The notes below the pieces were generated by a model, which did no database searches, was not told where the DNA came from, and saw only the letters and a program-made list of their open reading frames with translations. From NCBI RefSeq assembly GCF_007680845.1, contig NZ_VEIY01000003.1:62001-126000 (forward strand): a stretch of 64,000 nucleotides of DNA, given 5' to 3'. This stretch comes from Curtobacterium pusillum (GTDB taxonomy: Bacteria; Actinomycetota; Actinomycetes; Actinomycetales; Microbacteriaceae). Positions 8,121 through 17,386 of this stretch are shown here, piece after piece (the first letter of the stretch is position 1; each line of letters opens with the position of its first letter). The translations under genes were made by a program, and so were the position numbers.

Positions 8121-10463
8121 ATGACGGACACGCGTGAGTCCACGCCCCAGGACGCCTCCACCCCGAGCGCGAGCCGTCCGGGTTCCGCGCCGCGCCCGTC
8201 GAGCCCGCTCGGCCCGAACACGACCGGCAACCTCGGCTCGCTCCGGTCGCTGCTGCCGCGGCTGTTCTCGCGTGCCCAGCCCGCCGGCGCGGTCGACACC
8301 CTCATCCGGACGGTCCGGTCGCACCACCCCAAGGCCGACGTGACGCTCATCGAGCGCGCGTACTCGGTGGCCGAGCGCGCCCACGACGGGCAGAAGCGCA
8401 AGTCGGGCGAGCCGTACATCACGCACCCGGTGGCCGTCGCCCAGATCCTCGCCGACCTGGGGATCGGGACGATCACGATCGCCGCCGCGCTCCTGCACGA
8501 CACAGTGGAGGACACCGACTACCAGCTCGACCAGCTCCGCGCGGACTTCGGCGACGAGATCGCCATGCTGGTCGACGGCGTCACCAAGCTCGACAAGGTC
8601 AAGTACGGCGACAGCGCCCAGGCCGAGACCGTCCGCAAGATGGTCATCGCGATGTCGAAGGACATCCGCGTCCTCGTGATCAAGCTCGCCGACCGCCTCC
8701 ACAACGCCCGCACGTGGGGCTTCGTCGAGTCGACCTCCGCCACGCGGAAGGCGAAGGAGACGCTGGAGATCTACGCGCCCCTGGCGCACCGGCTCGGCAT
8801 CCAGATGATCAAGCTCGAGCTCGAGGACCTCTCGTTCGCGGTGCTGCACCCGAAGCTGTACGTCGAGATCGACAGCCTCGTCAAGGAACGCCAGCCGAAG
8901 CGCGAGCAGTTCGTCCAGAACGTCATCGGGACGCTGAAGAAGGACCTCAAGGCCGCGAAGGTCCGCGGCGACGTGATGGGCCGCCCGAAGCAGTACTACT
9001 CGATCTACCAGAAGATGATCGTCCGCGGGCGCGAGTTCGACGAGATCTACGACCTCGTCGGGATCCGGGTCCTCGTCCCCACGGTCCGTGACTGCTACGC
9101 GATGCTCGGCTCGGTGCACGCCCGGTGGACGCCGCTGCCCGGCCGCTTCAAGGACTACATCGCGACGCCGAAGTTCAACCTCTACCAGTCGCTGCACACC
9201 ACGGTCCTCGGACCGCAGGGTCGCGCGGTGGAGATCCAGATCCGCACGCACGAGATGCACCAGCGCGCCGAGTTCGGTGTCGCGGCGCACTGGAAGTACA
9301 AGCAGCGTGCAGCCGGCCGGGACGTCGACACCTCGTCGTCGGCGACCGACCAGGACATGGCGTGGCTCGCGCACATCACCGACTGGCAGGCCGAGACCAG
9401 CGACCCGGGGGAGTTCCTCGACTCCCTGCGCTACGAGATCGGCGCGAAGGAGACCTACGTCTTCACGCCGCAGGGCAAGGTCATCGGACTGCCGTCCGGC
9501 GCCACGCCCGTCGACTTCGCGTACGCCGTGCACACCGAGATCGGGCACCGCACGATGGGCGCGAAGGTCAACGGCCGCCTCGTCCCGCTCGAGAGCACGC
9601 TGTCCAGCGGCGACGTGGTCGAGATCTTCACGTCGAAGAACCCCGACTCCGGCCCGAGCCAGGACTGGCTGACCTTCGTCCGGAGCCCCCGCGCCCGGAA
9701 CAAGATCAAGCAGTGGTTCACGAAGGAACGCCGCGAAGAAGCGATCGAGCAGGGCCGCGACGCCATCGCCCGCGCGATGCGGAAGCAGAACCTGCCGCTC
9801 CAGCGGATCATGAGCCAGGACTCCATCTCCGAGGTGGCGTCCTCGATGCGCTACGACGACGTGTCCGCCCTGTACGCCGCCGTGGGCGAGGGACACGTCT
9901 CGACCCAGTCCGTGATCGAGAAGGTCCTCGGGAACGTCCAGACCGAGACCGAGACGGAAGAGCCGGAGCTCAGCTTCCCGCGCCAGGTCACCAGCCGCCA
10001 GCTGCGCAACAGCGACAGCGGCGTGCTCGTCCGTGGCGCGCCGGACATCCTGGTGAAGCTCGCGAAGTGCTGCACCCCGGTGCCGGGCGACCAGATCGTC
10101 GGGTTCATCACCCGCGGGCAGGGCGTCTCCGTCCACCAGGCGTCGTGCACCAACGTGAAGTCGCTCATGAACGAGCCCGACCGCATGATCGAGGTCGAGT
10201 GGGCGCCGTCGTCGAAGTCGGTGTTCCTCGTCCAGATCCAGATCGAGGCGCTCGATCGGTCGGGGCTCCTCAGCGACGTCACCCGGGTGCTCACCGAGTA
10301 CCACGTGAACATCCTGTCCGCGACGGTCTCGACGTCCTCCGACCGCCTGGCGCTCAGCCGGTTCGTGTTCGAGATGGGCGACACCACCCACCTCGACCGG
10401 GTGCTCAACGCGGTGCGCCGGATCGACGCCGTCTACGACGTCTACCGGGTCAGCGCCGGCTGA
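8121..10463 (+). CDS. rel: Rel, bifunctional (p)ppGpp synthetase/hydrolase
   Basis: Rel makes and degrades the stringent-response alarmone. The 780-residue protein has a low-complexity Ser/Pro N-terminus, the hydrolase HD domain with His126-Asp127 in LLHDTVEDTDY, the synthetase domain (RGREFDEIYDLVGIRV), the TGS domain (ETYVFTPQGKV), and a C-terminal ACT domain (LLSDVTRVLTEYHVNILSA). Both HD and synthetase motifs are intact, so it should be bifunctional. A TAGTCT -10-like element lies about 45 bp upstream, and GGGAGG precedes the ATG. Its last 22 bases overlap the converging gene on the minus strand. Confidence 0.97.
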   Translation: MTDTRESTPQDASTPSASRPGSAPRPSSPLGPNTTGNLGSLRSLLPRLFSRAQPAGAVDTLIRTVRSHHPKADVTLIERAYSVAERAHDGQKRKSGEPYITHPVAVAQILADLGIGTITIAAALLHDTVEDTDYQLDQLRADFGDEIAMLVDGVTKLDKVKYGDSAQAETVRKMVIAMSKDIRVLVIKLADRLHNARTWGFVESTSATRKAKETLEIYAPLAHRLGIQMIKLELEDLSFAVLHPKLYVEIDSLVKERQPKREQFVQNVIGTLKKDLKAAKVRGDVMGRPKQYYSIYQKMIVRGREFDEIYDLVGIRVLVPTVRDCYAMLGSVHARWTPLPGRFKDYIATPKFNLYQSLHTTVLGPQGRAVEIQIRTHEMHQRAEFGVAAHWKYKQRAAGRDVDTSSSATDQDMAWLAHITDWQAETSDPGEFLDSLRYEIGAKETYVFTPQGKVIGLPSGATPVDFAYAVHTEIGHRTMGAKVNGRLVPLESTLSSGDVVEIFTSKNPDSGPSQDWLTFVRSPRARNKIKQWFTKERREEAIEQGRDAIARAMRKQNLPLQRIMSQDSISEVASSMRYDDVSALYAAVGEGHVSTQSVIEKVLGNVQTETETEEPELSFPRQVTSRQLRNSDSGVLVRGAPDILVKLAKCCTPVPGDQIVGFITRGQGVSVHQASCTNVKSLMNEPDRMIEVEWAPSSKSVFLVQIQIEALDRSGLLSDVTRVLTEYHVNILSATVSTSSDRLALSRFVFEMGDTTHLDRVLNAVRRIDAVYDVYRVSAG

Positions 10464-11017
10464 CCCGGGCCCCGGAGCCCACGGAGCCGACGCTCCGCCT
10501 GCCGGGCCATCGGGATCGTCCCGAGGGCGTCGAGGCGTCGTCCGAGTTCGTCGACGGTCACCGTCCCGGTCGCGAGCAGCCCCGTCACCGCGGACGACTC
10601 GGCGGCGCCGAAGTCCGTGCCGGGTCGGCTCGGGCTCCGGAGGAGGTCCACCGCCGTCCGGATCGGCGTCGTCACGTCGAGCCCACCGGTCCGGACGACG
10701 TCCCCGTCGGCCAGGACGACCTCCCGCAGCCGCACGCTCGGGCCGACGTGCACGCGGAGCGTCGGCGAGATGCACGCGTCGAGCGGCGTCGGCGGTCGCG
10801 ACGTCGCGCCCCAGATCCACGCGGCGGTCCGGGTGCACGCGATGAGCCTGGCGTCCGGCAGGCTCCAGGCCGTCGCCGCCGCGCGGAGTGCGGGGGTCTG
10901 CGGTTCGGCGGGGGAGGCCCAGCAGTCGCCGACGGGCACGAGCTCACCCGCCAGGACCGCCGCGCGCAACTCGGCTTCCGGCCAGTCGTCAGTGGTGAGC
11001 AGCGGGGAGCGGGGCAC
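10442..11017 (-). CDS. AbiEi-like protein (antitoxin-superfamily fold), function unknown
   Basis: The protein (about 191 residues from this start) resembles the solitary AbiEi-type proteins common in Microbacteriaceae: an N-terminal LLTTDDWPEAELRAA helix block, a central ACTRTAAWIWGA segment, then VTTPIRTAVDLLR. No AbiEii-type toxin partner is adjacent, so it is probably not a working toxin-antitoxin pair. The frame is open to 11137, but those upstream codons translate an intergenic repeat (11083-11114). The GTG with AGGA nine bases upstream was therefore preferred, and the start is uncertain. It overlaps the 3' end of rel by 22 bp. Confidence 0.6.
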   Translation of the reverse strand: MPRSPLLTTDDWPEAELRAAVLAGELVPVGDCWASPAEPQTPALRAAATAWSLPDARLIACTRTAAWIWGATSRPPTPLDACISPTLRVHVGPSVRLREVVLADGDVVRTGGLDVTTPIRTAVDLLRSPSRPGTDFGAAESSAVTGLLATGTVTVDELGRRLDALGTIPMARQAERRLRGLRGPGQPALTR

Positions 11018-11082
11018 CCGGACATCCTGCCCGATCACCCGCCGACCGGCGGGCTGCCTGTGGACAAGCGCACAGGCGGACG

Positions 11083-11114
11083 GGAGGCGCGGGGCGGCGC
11101 CGCACCGCGCCTCC
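11083..11114. repeat. Dispersed inverted repeat (GGAGGCGCGG family)
   Basis: GGAGGCGCGG at 11083-11092 and its reverse complement CCGCGCCTCC at 11105-11114 flank a 12-base GC-only loop. It is one of at least five complete copies in the window. It lies between the ROK gene and the AbiEi-like gene and could act as a processing or termination hairpin for the upstream ROK transcript. Confidence 0.8.
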
Positions 11115-11183
11115 AGTCCGGCAGTGGACGCGACCACCGCGCCACCGGCACCCGACGGGACCGTCAGCGCACGCGCGTGCGCG

Positions 11184-12152
11184 TCAGCGCAGGACGTCCG
11201 CGCGGTGCACGAGCGCGGCCGCGCCGATGAGCGGTCCGTCCTGCGACAACCCCGTCGGCACGATCTGCACCTTCGTCACGAACCCGAACTCGACCCGCTC
11301 CGCGACGGCCTGCCGCGCGTACTCGAACAGGTCCGGGGTGACGTGCGAGAAGCCGCCACCGATGGCGACGACTTCGAGGTCGACCAGGCTCGTCGCCGCG
11401 GCGATCGCCTGGCCGAGGGCCCGACCGCTCCGCTGGACGGCCGCGACCGCGATCTCGTCACCGGCCGCGTAGCCAGCCGAGAGCTCCTCGCCGGTGGTGC
11501 CGGCGAACCCCTGCCGACGCGCCCACGCGACGGTCTTCGGGCCGCTGGCGATCGCCTCGAGGCAGCCCGTGCCGCCGCACGCGCAGTGGTCGTCGAAGCC
11601 GCCGCACTCGACGTGGCCGATGTGCCCCGCGTTCCCCGTCGGGCCGCTGACGGTGCGGCCGTGCAGGATGAGTCCGCCACCGACGCCGGTCGACACGATC
11701 ATGCCCATGACGTGGTCGAAGCCCTGGGCCGCGCCGACCCAGTGCTCGGCGAGGGTGATCGCGAGACCGTCCATCCGGAGCGTCACGGGGACGCCGGCGG
11801 GCACGTGCCGGGCGACGCGGTCGCGCAGGGGGTACCCGCGCCAGACCGGCATGTTGAGCGGGGACACGAGCCCGTGCTCCTCGTCCACCGGGCCGGCCGA
11901 GCCGACCCCGACGCCGACGAGCGTCGCGTCGGCGGGGAGCGCCGCGAGCGCGGCCGTGACGACCTCGTCGACCGCGGCCTGCAGTTCGTCGGACGTGCGC
12001 TGCGGGCCGGTCGGGCTGCGGAAGCGCGTGGCGGGCAGGACCACGCCCGCGTCGGTCACGAGGGCCGCTTCGACCTTCGTGCCGCCGAGGTCGACGGCGA
12101 GCGCGAGCGCGTTCGTGGTCGGGGTGGTGGACTGCGGTGCGGTGGTGGACAT
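11184..12152 (-). CDS. ROK family sugar kinase
   Basis: This 322-residue protein is a ROK-family kinase, probably for a hexose. The phosphate-binding DLGGTK is at residues 21-26, and the zinc site is formed by GHIGH (about 177-180) plus the CACGGTGCLE motif (Cys190, Cys192, Cys197). The catalytic Asp128 lies in LRMDGLAITLAE rather than the usual NDANAAA-type context, so the substrate pocket may differ from classical glucokinase. It follows deoC on the same strand after a 143-bp gap rich in GTGCTGGTG-type simple repeats. The start is the ATG at MSTTAPQS; the open frame beyond it lies over deoC. Confidence 0.9.
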   Translation of the reverse strand: MSTTAPQSTTPTTNALALAVDLGGTKVEAALVTDAGVVLPATRFRSPTGPQRTSDELQAAVDEVVTAALAALPADATLVGVGVGSAGPVDEEHGLVSPLNMPVWRGYPLRDRVARHVPAGVPVTLRMDGLAITLAEHWVGAAQGFDHVMGMIVSTGVGGGLILHGRTVSGPTGNAGHIGHVECGGFDDHCACGGTGCLEAIASGPKTVAWARRQGFAGTTGEELSAGYAAGDEIAVAAVQRSGRALGQAIAAATSLVDLEVVAIGGGFSHVTPDLFEYARQAVAERVEFGFVTKVQIVPTGLSQDGPLIGAAALVHRADVLR

Positions 12153-12295
12153 GCTCGCTCCGATGCGGCGGTCTGGAGGCGCGGTGCGGGCCGCCGGGGC
12201 GGCGTCGCGCCCGGTGGGGTCCGGCTCCGTGCTGGTGGGTCGGTCAGTGCTGGTGGTGCGGTGGTGCGGTGCTGGTTGTGCTGGTGGTGCTCGTG

Positions 12296-13042
12296 TCAGT
12301 ACGACGTCGAGTCGTCGCCGAGCGCCGACGCGGTACCGGTCTCGGCGCGGTGTGCGACCTCGTCGAGGATGCGGGCCGAGGCGCTGGTGCCGATGCGGTT
12401 CGCGCCCGCCTCGACCATCTCGAGGAACGTGTCGAGCCCGCGGACGCCGCCGGAGGCCTTCACACCGGTGTCCGGCCCGACCGTGGCGCGCATGAGCCGG
12501 ATGTGGTCGGCGGTCGCACCGCCGCCGGCGAACCCGGTGGAGGTCTTCACGAAGGCCGCGCCGGCACGCTGAGCGGCCCGGGACGCGGCGACGATCTCGT
12601 CGTCGGTGAGGAACGCGGTCTCGAGGATGACCTTGACGACGGTGCTGCCGGCGGCGTCGACCACGGCGCGGACGTCCTGCTCGACGCGCTCCCAGTCGCC
12701 GGACTTCGCCGCGCCGATGTTCTGCACCATGTCGAGCTCGAAGGCGCCGTCGGCGAGGGCCTGCAGCGACTCGGCGACCTTGGCGGCGGTCGAGGTGGTG
12801 CCGTGCGGGAAGCCGATGACGGTCCCGACGCCGACCCCGGTGCCGGTCAGACGACCGACCGCGTACGCGACGTCGCTCGGTCGGACGCACACGCTGAACA
12901 CGCGGTACGCGGCGGCCTCGTCGAGCTGGGCGTCGACGTCGGAGCGGGTCAGCTCCGGCTTGAGGATCGCGTGGTCGATGAGACCCCGGACCGCATCGGC
13001 ACTGACGTGGTCGGGATCGACGGGGAACGCTGCATTGTCCAC
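12296..13042 (-). CDS. deoC: DeoC, deoxyribose-phosphate aldolase
   Basis: DeoC splits 2-deoxyribose 5-phosphate into acetaldehyde and glyceraldehyde 3-phosphate in deoxynucleoside salvage. The 248-residue class I enzyme has the Schiff-base Lys166 in FVKTSTGF, the proton-relay Lys195 in GVKASGGVR, and Asp104 in ELDMV. A TAGGCT element 13 bases before the ATG suggests a near-leaderless transcript. It is transcribed away from the SDR gene at 13085. The downstream ROK kinase on the same strand suggests a small sugar-salvage unit. Confidence 0.96.
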   Translation of the reverse strand: MDNAAFPVDPDHVSADAVRGLIDHAILKPELTRSDVDAQLDEAAAYRVFSVCVRPSDVAYAVGRLTGTGVGVGTVIGFPHGTTSTAAKVAESLQALADGAFELDMVQNIGAAKSGDWERVEQDVRAVVDAAGSTVVKVILETAFLTDDEIVAASRAAQRAGAAFVKTSTGFAGGGATADHIRLMRATVGPDTGVKASGGVRGLDTFLEMVEAGANRIGTSASARILDEVAHRAETGTASALGDDSTSY

Positions 13043-13070
13043 CGGGCAAGCCTACCCGGAGCCGAGCCGC

Positions 13071-13076
13071 GTACCG
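13071..13076 (+). promoter_or_regulatory. Candidate -10 of a leaderless transcript (gene at 13085)
   Basis: TACCGT lies eight bases before the ATG at 13085. Together with TAGGCT on the opposite strand before deoC, it suggests that the 42-bp divergent gap carries two promoters giving nearly leaderless mRNAs. Confidence 0.35.
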
Positions 13077-13084
13077 TGCCCCGC

Positions 13085-14617
13085 ATGCACGTCCTCGTCA
13101 CCGGAGCCACCGGGTACATCGGTGGTCGCCTCGTCCCCCGTCTCCTGGAAGCCGGCCACAGCGTCCGCGTCTTCGTCCGCACGCCCCGCAAGCTGCAGGA
13201 CGTCCCCTGGCACGACGACGTCGAGATCACGTCCGGCGACCTGCAGGACGCCGCGGCTGTCCGCACCGCCGTCGACGGGATCGAAGCGGTCTACTACCTC
13301 GCGCACGCGATGGGGGCCGAGGGCGACTTCGAGCACGCCGAGCGCCAGGCCGTCGAGACCATGGCGCACGAGGCGGAGGCGGCCGGGGTGCGCCGGTTCG
13401 TGTACCTGGGCGGCCTGCACCCGGACGGCGAGCTGTCGAAGCACCTCAGGAGCCGGAAGGAGGTCGGCGACGTCCTGCTCCGGTCCGGCGTCCCCACGAT
13501 CGCGTACCAGGCCGGCGTCGTCATCGGCTCGGGCAGCACCTCGTTCGAGATGATCCGCCACGTGACCGACGTCCTGCCCTGGATGCCGGCGCCCCGGTGG
13601 GTCCGGAACCGCATCCAGCCGATCGCGGTCCGCGACGTCCTCTACTACCTCGTCGCGGCACTCGACATCCCCGAGGACGTGAACCGCACGTTCGACATCG
13701 GCGGACCCGACGTCCTCCGCTACGGCCAGATGCTCAACGGGTACGCGGTGGAGGCGAAGCTGCCGCAGCGACCGATCTCCGTGCTCCCGGTGCTCACCCC
13801 GGGTCTCGCGGCGCACTGGTTCAACCTCGTGACCCCGATCCCGCGCAAGCTCGCGACACCGATCATCGAGTCGCTGCAGTTCGAGTGCGTCCAGCGCGAG
13901 CACGACATCGACGACGTGGTGCCCCGGCCGAAGGGTGGGCTGACGTCCTACCGCCGAGCGGTCCGGCTCGCCCTGACGCGCATGCGCACCGGCGAGGTGG
14001 AGACCAGCTGGCGGAACGCGACCCTGGCCGCGACCCCGGCCGACCCGCTGCCGAGCGACCCGGACTGGGCCGGGCACACGGTGTACGTCGACGACCGCAA
14101 GCGCCACTCCGCGGCCTCGGCCGAGGACGTCTGGCGCGTCGTCGAGTCGATCGGCGGCGAGAACGGGTGGTACTCCTTCCCGCTCGCCTGGGTCGCTCGC
14201 GGCTGGCTGGACAAGCTCGCCGGCGGAGTCGGCCTGAACCGCGGCCGGCGTGATCCGAAGCGACTCGAGCAGGGCGACGCGCTCGACTGGTGGCGCGTGG
14301 AACGACTCGAGCGCGGGCGGTACCTGCGGCTGCGCGCCGAGTTCAAGTCACCGGGACGCGCCTGGCTCGAGATGACCGTGACGCCGGCGGACGACGGCGG
14401 CAGCGACTACCGCCAGCGCGCGATCTACTTCCCGCAGGGACTCGCCGGACGGCTGTACTGGTACTCGATCCTCCCCTTCCACGGCGTGATCTTCCCCGGC
14501 ATGGTGGAACGCATCACGGCGGCCGCCGAACGGGAGTCCGAGCACACCGAGTCGACGGGGCGGAACTGGACCCAGCAGAATGGGGGCGGGGAACCCGCAC
14601 ACGAGGAGGCAGCATGA
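13085..14617 (+). CDS. Extended SDR oxidoreductase with C-terminal DUF2867 domain
   Basis: The 510-residue protein has an N-terminal NmrA/atypical SDR Rossmann domain (GATGYIGGR at residues 7-15) that should bind NAD(P), and a C-terminal half (from about residue 345) of the DUF2867/SRPBCC-like type ending in WYSILPFHGVIFPGM. The substrate is unknown. The start is the ATG with the perfect Rossmann N-terminus MHVLVTGATG. Open codons upstream lie antisense to deoC and are not part of it. Its stop overlaps the next gene's ATG (ATGA), forming a three-gene unit with the SGNH hydrolase and DUF6804 protein. Confidence 0.88.
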   Translation: MHVLVTGATGYIGGRLVPRLLEAGHSVRVFVRTPRKLQDVPWHDDVEITSGDLQDAAAVRTAVDGIEAVYYLAHAMGAEGDFEHAERQAVETMAHEAEAAGVRRFVYLGGLHPDGELSKHLRSRKEVGDVLLRSGVPTIAYQAGVVIGSGSTSFEMIRHVTDVLPWMPAPRWVRNRIQPIAVRDVLYYLVAALDIPEDVNRTFDIGGPDVLRYGQMLNGYAVEAKLPQRPISVLPVLTPGLAAHWFNLVTPIPRKLATPIIESLQFECVQREHDIDDVVPRPKGGLTSYRRAVRLALTRMRTGEVETSWRNATLAATPADPLPSDPDWAGHTVYVDDRKRHSAASAEDVWRVVESIGGENGWYSFPLAWVARGWLDKLAGGVGLNRGRRDPKRLEQGDALDWWRVERLERGRYLRLRAEFKSPGRAWLEMTVTPADDGGSDYRQRAIYFPQGLAGRLYWYSILPFHGVIFPGMVERITAAAERESEHTESTGRNWTQQNGGGEPAHEEAA

Positions 14618-15198
14618 CCACGGAACGCACCAGCGTCCTGTTCCTGGGCGACAGCATCACCGAGCAGGGTTCGTGGGACGCGTGGCTGCCCGACGAGCGC
14701 ACCGTCAACCTCGGCATCGGCGGCGACACCACGGACGGGGTCCTCGCACGCCTGGACGCCGTCATCGCCGAGCAGCCCGAGGTGATCGTGCTCCTCATCG
14801 GCACGAACGACTTCGGCAACCACCGCAAGAGCGTCGAGCACGTGGTCCGCGGGGTGGAGTCGATCCTCGTGACGCTCCGTCGCGAGCTCCCCGGCGTCCG
14901 TCTGCTCCTCGTGTCGATCCTCCCGCGGCAGGCGGAGTGGGCGGCGAAGATCGAGGAGGCGAACCGGCACCTGCGCCAGTTCGTCGCCACGTGCCACGCG
15001 CAGTACCTCGACGCGTGGCCGGCCCTCGCCGACGGCGACCACCTCGACGAACGCTTCACCGACGACGGCCTCCACCTCACGGAGGACGGCTACCGCGCGT
15101 ACGTCGCCGAACTCCTGCCGGCGCTCGAGCGGGTCCGGGGCCTGCCGCCGATGTCCCGTCCCTTCCAGGCGATCGACCTCGACGACGCCGCGCTCTGA
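14614..15198 (+). CDS. SGNH/GDSL-family hydrolase
   Basis: This 194-residue esterase-like protein has all four SGNH blocks: LFLGDSI (Ser nucleophile), GIGGD (Gly), GTNDF (Asn), and the DGLHL Asp-His pair near the C-terminus. No signal peptide is seen, so it should be cytoplasmic. It may be a deacetylase or lysophospholipase-type esterase, but the substrate cannot be told. It overlaps the upstream gene by four bases, and its stop shares a base with the next ATG. Confidence 0.9.
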   Translation: MTTERTSVLFLGDSITEQGSWDAWLPDERTVNLGIGGDTTDGVLARLDAVIAEQPEVIVLLIGTNDFGNHRKSVEHVVRGVESILVTLRRELPGVRLLLVSILPRQAEWAAKIEEANRHLRQFVATCHAQYLDAWPALADGDHLDERFTDDGLHLTEDGYRAYVAELLPALERVRGLPPMSRPFQAIDLDDAAL

Positions 15199-15653
15199 TG
15201 GCGGCACGCAAGGGCCGGCCGGCGGCGGGCTCGTCGCTGCACGGCGTGCCGTCGGCCCCGGCGCGTCCGGGACCGTCGGCGTCGGGACGGGGCGGACGAG
15301 CGGGCACCGACACCCCACCGTTCACCCGACCGGCCCTCGCACCGTCGCTCATCGCGGCGATCCTCCTGCTCGCCTGCGTCGCGCTCCTCGACACGTCGGC
15401 GTTCGTCTTCGCCCGGTGGGGCGTCGCCGTGCTGGCGCTCATCGTCCTCGTGTTCGCGGTCCGGGGGCGTGCGTGGTGGGCCGCGGTCCTGATGGCGGCG
15501 GTCGCCGTCTGCTGGAACCCGATCGCCGTCGTGCCGATCCCGGGCGAGGTGTGGGCGGCCCTGCAGATCGTGGCGGCCGCGCTGTTCATCGTCGTGGGGA
15601 TCCTCGTCAAGGTGCCCCGCGAGACGGAGCCGACCCGCGCCTCCAGGTCCTGA
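15198..15653 (+). CDS. DUF6804-like small membrane protein
   Basis: The protein (151 residues) has a 45-residue Pro/Gly/Arg-rich cytosolic N-terminus followed by four hydrophobic segments (roughly 50-67, 73-90, 93-108 and 118-140). The sequence CWNPIAVVPIPGEVW between the third and fourth matches the DUF6804 pattern. The function is unknown. It is translationally coupled to the SGNH hydrolase. Its last codons (TRASRS) overlap a half copy of the dispersed repeat (15635-15644). Confidence 0.75.
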   Translation: MAARKGRPAAGSSLHGVPSAPARPGPSASGRGGRAGTDTPPFTRPALAPSLIAAILLLACVALLDTSAFVFARWGVAVLALIVLVFAVRGRAWWAAVLMAAVAVCWNPIAVVPIPGEVWAALQIVAAALFIVVGILVKVPRETEPTRASRS

Positions 15654-15697
15654 CGGGTCCCGCGCCGACGGGCGCGACCAGGGGTCCGCGCGGACGG

Positions 15698-15703
15698 TAG
15701 GAT
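15698..15703 (+). promoter_or_regulatory. Candidate -10 element upstream of the Stealth gene
   Basis: TAGGAT lies 46 bp before the ATG at 15750 in a 96-bp gap and fits TANNNT. No clear -35 is present. Confidence 0.3.
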
Positions 15704-15749
15704 CGAGGGGTCGGGCGCAGGGCCCGGCCGACCGACGCGAAGGGCGTGG

Positions 15750-17303
15750 ATGAGCAACGAGACCGAGCCGGAGACCGAGAGTCCTCTGCTGAACCCTCGA
15801 CCGTCCTCCGGCGGTCTCGATCGACCCGACGTCGTCGTGCGGAAGGGTCGGCTGACGCTCGTCAACGGGCACCTGACCCCGCAGCAGTCGATGATCGAGG
15901 ACCTGCTGTTCCTCGACGACGCGCTCACCAGCGGCGACGTCGACCACCTGCTCATCCGCGGGAACGACCAGCGACCCGTCATCGCCGTGGACGAGCGCGA
16001 CCGACAGCGTGCCGAGAGCGCCGTGATGGCCGCCGCGGCGAACGAGCCGTTCTACGCGAAGCCGCCGGGGGAGCCCGCGGTGCTCGTCATCGACGACGGC
16101 CTCGGACCGGTCGACGAGCCGGTGCTCCGCGTGTTCCGACCGCGCGTCGAACCGCTCGGACGGCTCCGGTACGGCGCCGAGACGAGCGTGCAGCTCGAGT
16201 TCTGGCGCGTCACCGACACCGAGGTCCTCGCACCGGTCGAGAACGCGCTCATGCGACGCAGCCTCCCCATCGACGAGTTCGTGCTCGTCGACATCGAGCG
16301 CTACGGACGCACCTGGCGCACCGTCGAGCACATGTTCGACGACCACGTGTCGGACATCCGGTTCCCGATCGACATCGTGTTCTCGTGGGTCGACGGCAAC
16401 GCCATCGAGTACCAGCGCGCCCGTCAGGCGGCGCAGTCCGGCGCCGTGCTCGGGGAAGGCGACGACGCCCCCGCCCGGTTCCGGCAGATCGACGAGCTGA
16501 AGTACGCCCTCCGGTCCGTGCACACCTTCGCGCCCTGGATCCGGCAGATCTACATCGCGACCGACTCGCCGGCACCGCACTGGCTCGCCGACCACCCGAA
16601 GGTGCGGATCGTCCGCTCCGAGGAGTTCTTCGCCGACCCGTCCGTCCTGCCGACGCACAACTCGCAGGCCGTCGAGTCGCAGCTCCACCACATCCCGGGC
16701 ATCAGCGAGCACTTCATCTACTCGAACGACGACATGTTCTTCGGCCGCACGGTCGACCCGTCGGTGTTCTTCAGCCCGGGATCGGTGACGAAGTTCATCC
16801 TCGCGACCACCCGGATCGGGCTCGGGTCGAACAACCCGGCGCGCAGCGGGTTCGAGAACTCCGCCCGGGTCAACCGTCGGCTCCTGCAGCAGCGGTTCGG
16901 TGCCGTCACGACGCGGCACCTGGAGCACGCACCCACGCCGCTCCGGGCCTCGATCATGACCGAGATGGAACACGAGTTCGCGGACGAGTTCCGCGCGACG
17001 GCTGCGTCCCGGTTCCGGGCGGCCGAGAACATCTCGGTGACGAACTCGCTGTACCACTACTACTCGCTGCTCACGGGTCGGGCGATCGTGCAGGAGAACG
17101 CTCCGGTGCGGTACATCGACACGACGATGCAGTCCGGACTCCGGGCACTCGACGAGCTGCTCAAGAAGCGGAACGTGGACTTCTTCTGCCTGAACGACGG
17201 CAGCTTCCCCGAGGTCAGTGACGAAGAGCGGACGCAGCGGGTGACCGACTTCCTCGAGCGGTACTTCCCGTTCCCTGCGCCGTGGGAGAAGCCCGCGTCC
17301 TGA
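15750..17303 (+). CDS. Stealth-family sugar-phosphate transferase
   Basis: Stealth proteins transfer a hexose 1-phosphate from a nucleotide sugar to a glycan and build phospho-linked capsule or wall polymers. All four conserved regions are present in order: IDIVFSWVDG (CR1, about residue 210), the long CR2 block beginning RFRQIDELKYALRSVH and including YSNDDMFFG, SVTNSLYHYYSLLTGR (CR3), and FFCLNDGSF (CR4, about residue 485). The 517-residue length is typical of actinobacterial members. A roughly 200-residue N-terminal extension is less conserved. No signal peptide is seen. A repeat array follows directly. Confidence 0.93.
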   Translation: MSNETEPETESPLLNPRPSSGGLDRPDVVVRKGRLTLVNGHLTPQQSMIEDLLFLDDALTSGDVDHLLIRGNDQRPVIAVDERDRQRAESAVMAAAANEPFYAKPPGEPAVLVIDDGLGPVDEPVLRVFRPRVEPLGRLRYGAETSVQLEFWRVTDTEVLAPVENALMRRSLPIDEFVLVDIERYGRTWRTVEHMFDDHVSDIRFPIDIVFSWVDGNAIEYQRARQAAQSGAVLGEGDDAPARFRQIDELKYALRSVHTFAPWIRQIYIATDSPAPHWLADHPKVRIVRSEEFFADPSVLPTHNSQAVESQLHHIPGISEHFIYSNDDMFFGRTVDPSVFFSPGSVTKFILATTRIGLGSNNPARSGFENSARVNRRLLQQRFGAVTTRHLEHAPTPLRASIMTEMEHEFADEFRATAASRFRAAENISVTNSLYHYYSLLTGRAIVQENAPVRYIDTTMQSGLRALDELLKKRNVDFFCLNDGSFPEVSDEERTQRVTDFLERYFPFPAPWEKPAS

Positions 17304-17386
17304 CGCGGGCGCTGGCGCCGCGGGCGCCGCGGCGCGGCCCAGCGGCGGCGCGGCCGCCGGGGCCGGGCGGGCCGGTCCGCCGAGCG

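Noticed and set aside
10442..11017. AbiEi-like gene as part of a type IV toxin-antitoxin or phage-defence system.
   Set aside because: No AbiEii nucleotidyltransferase toxin is adjacent, and solitary AbiEi-like genes are common in this family. No other defence gene is nearby.
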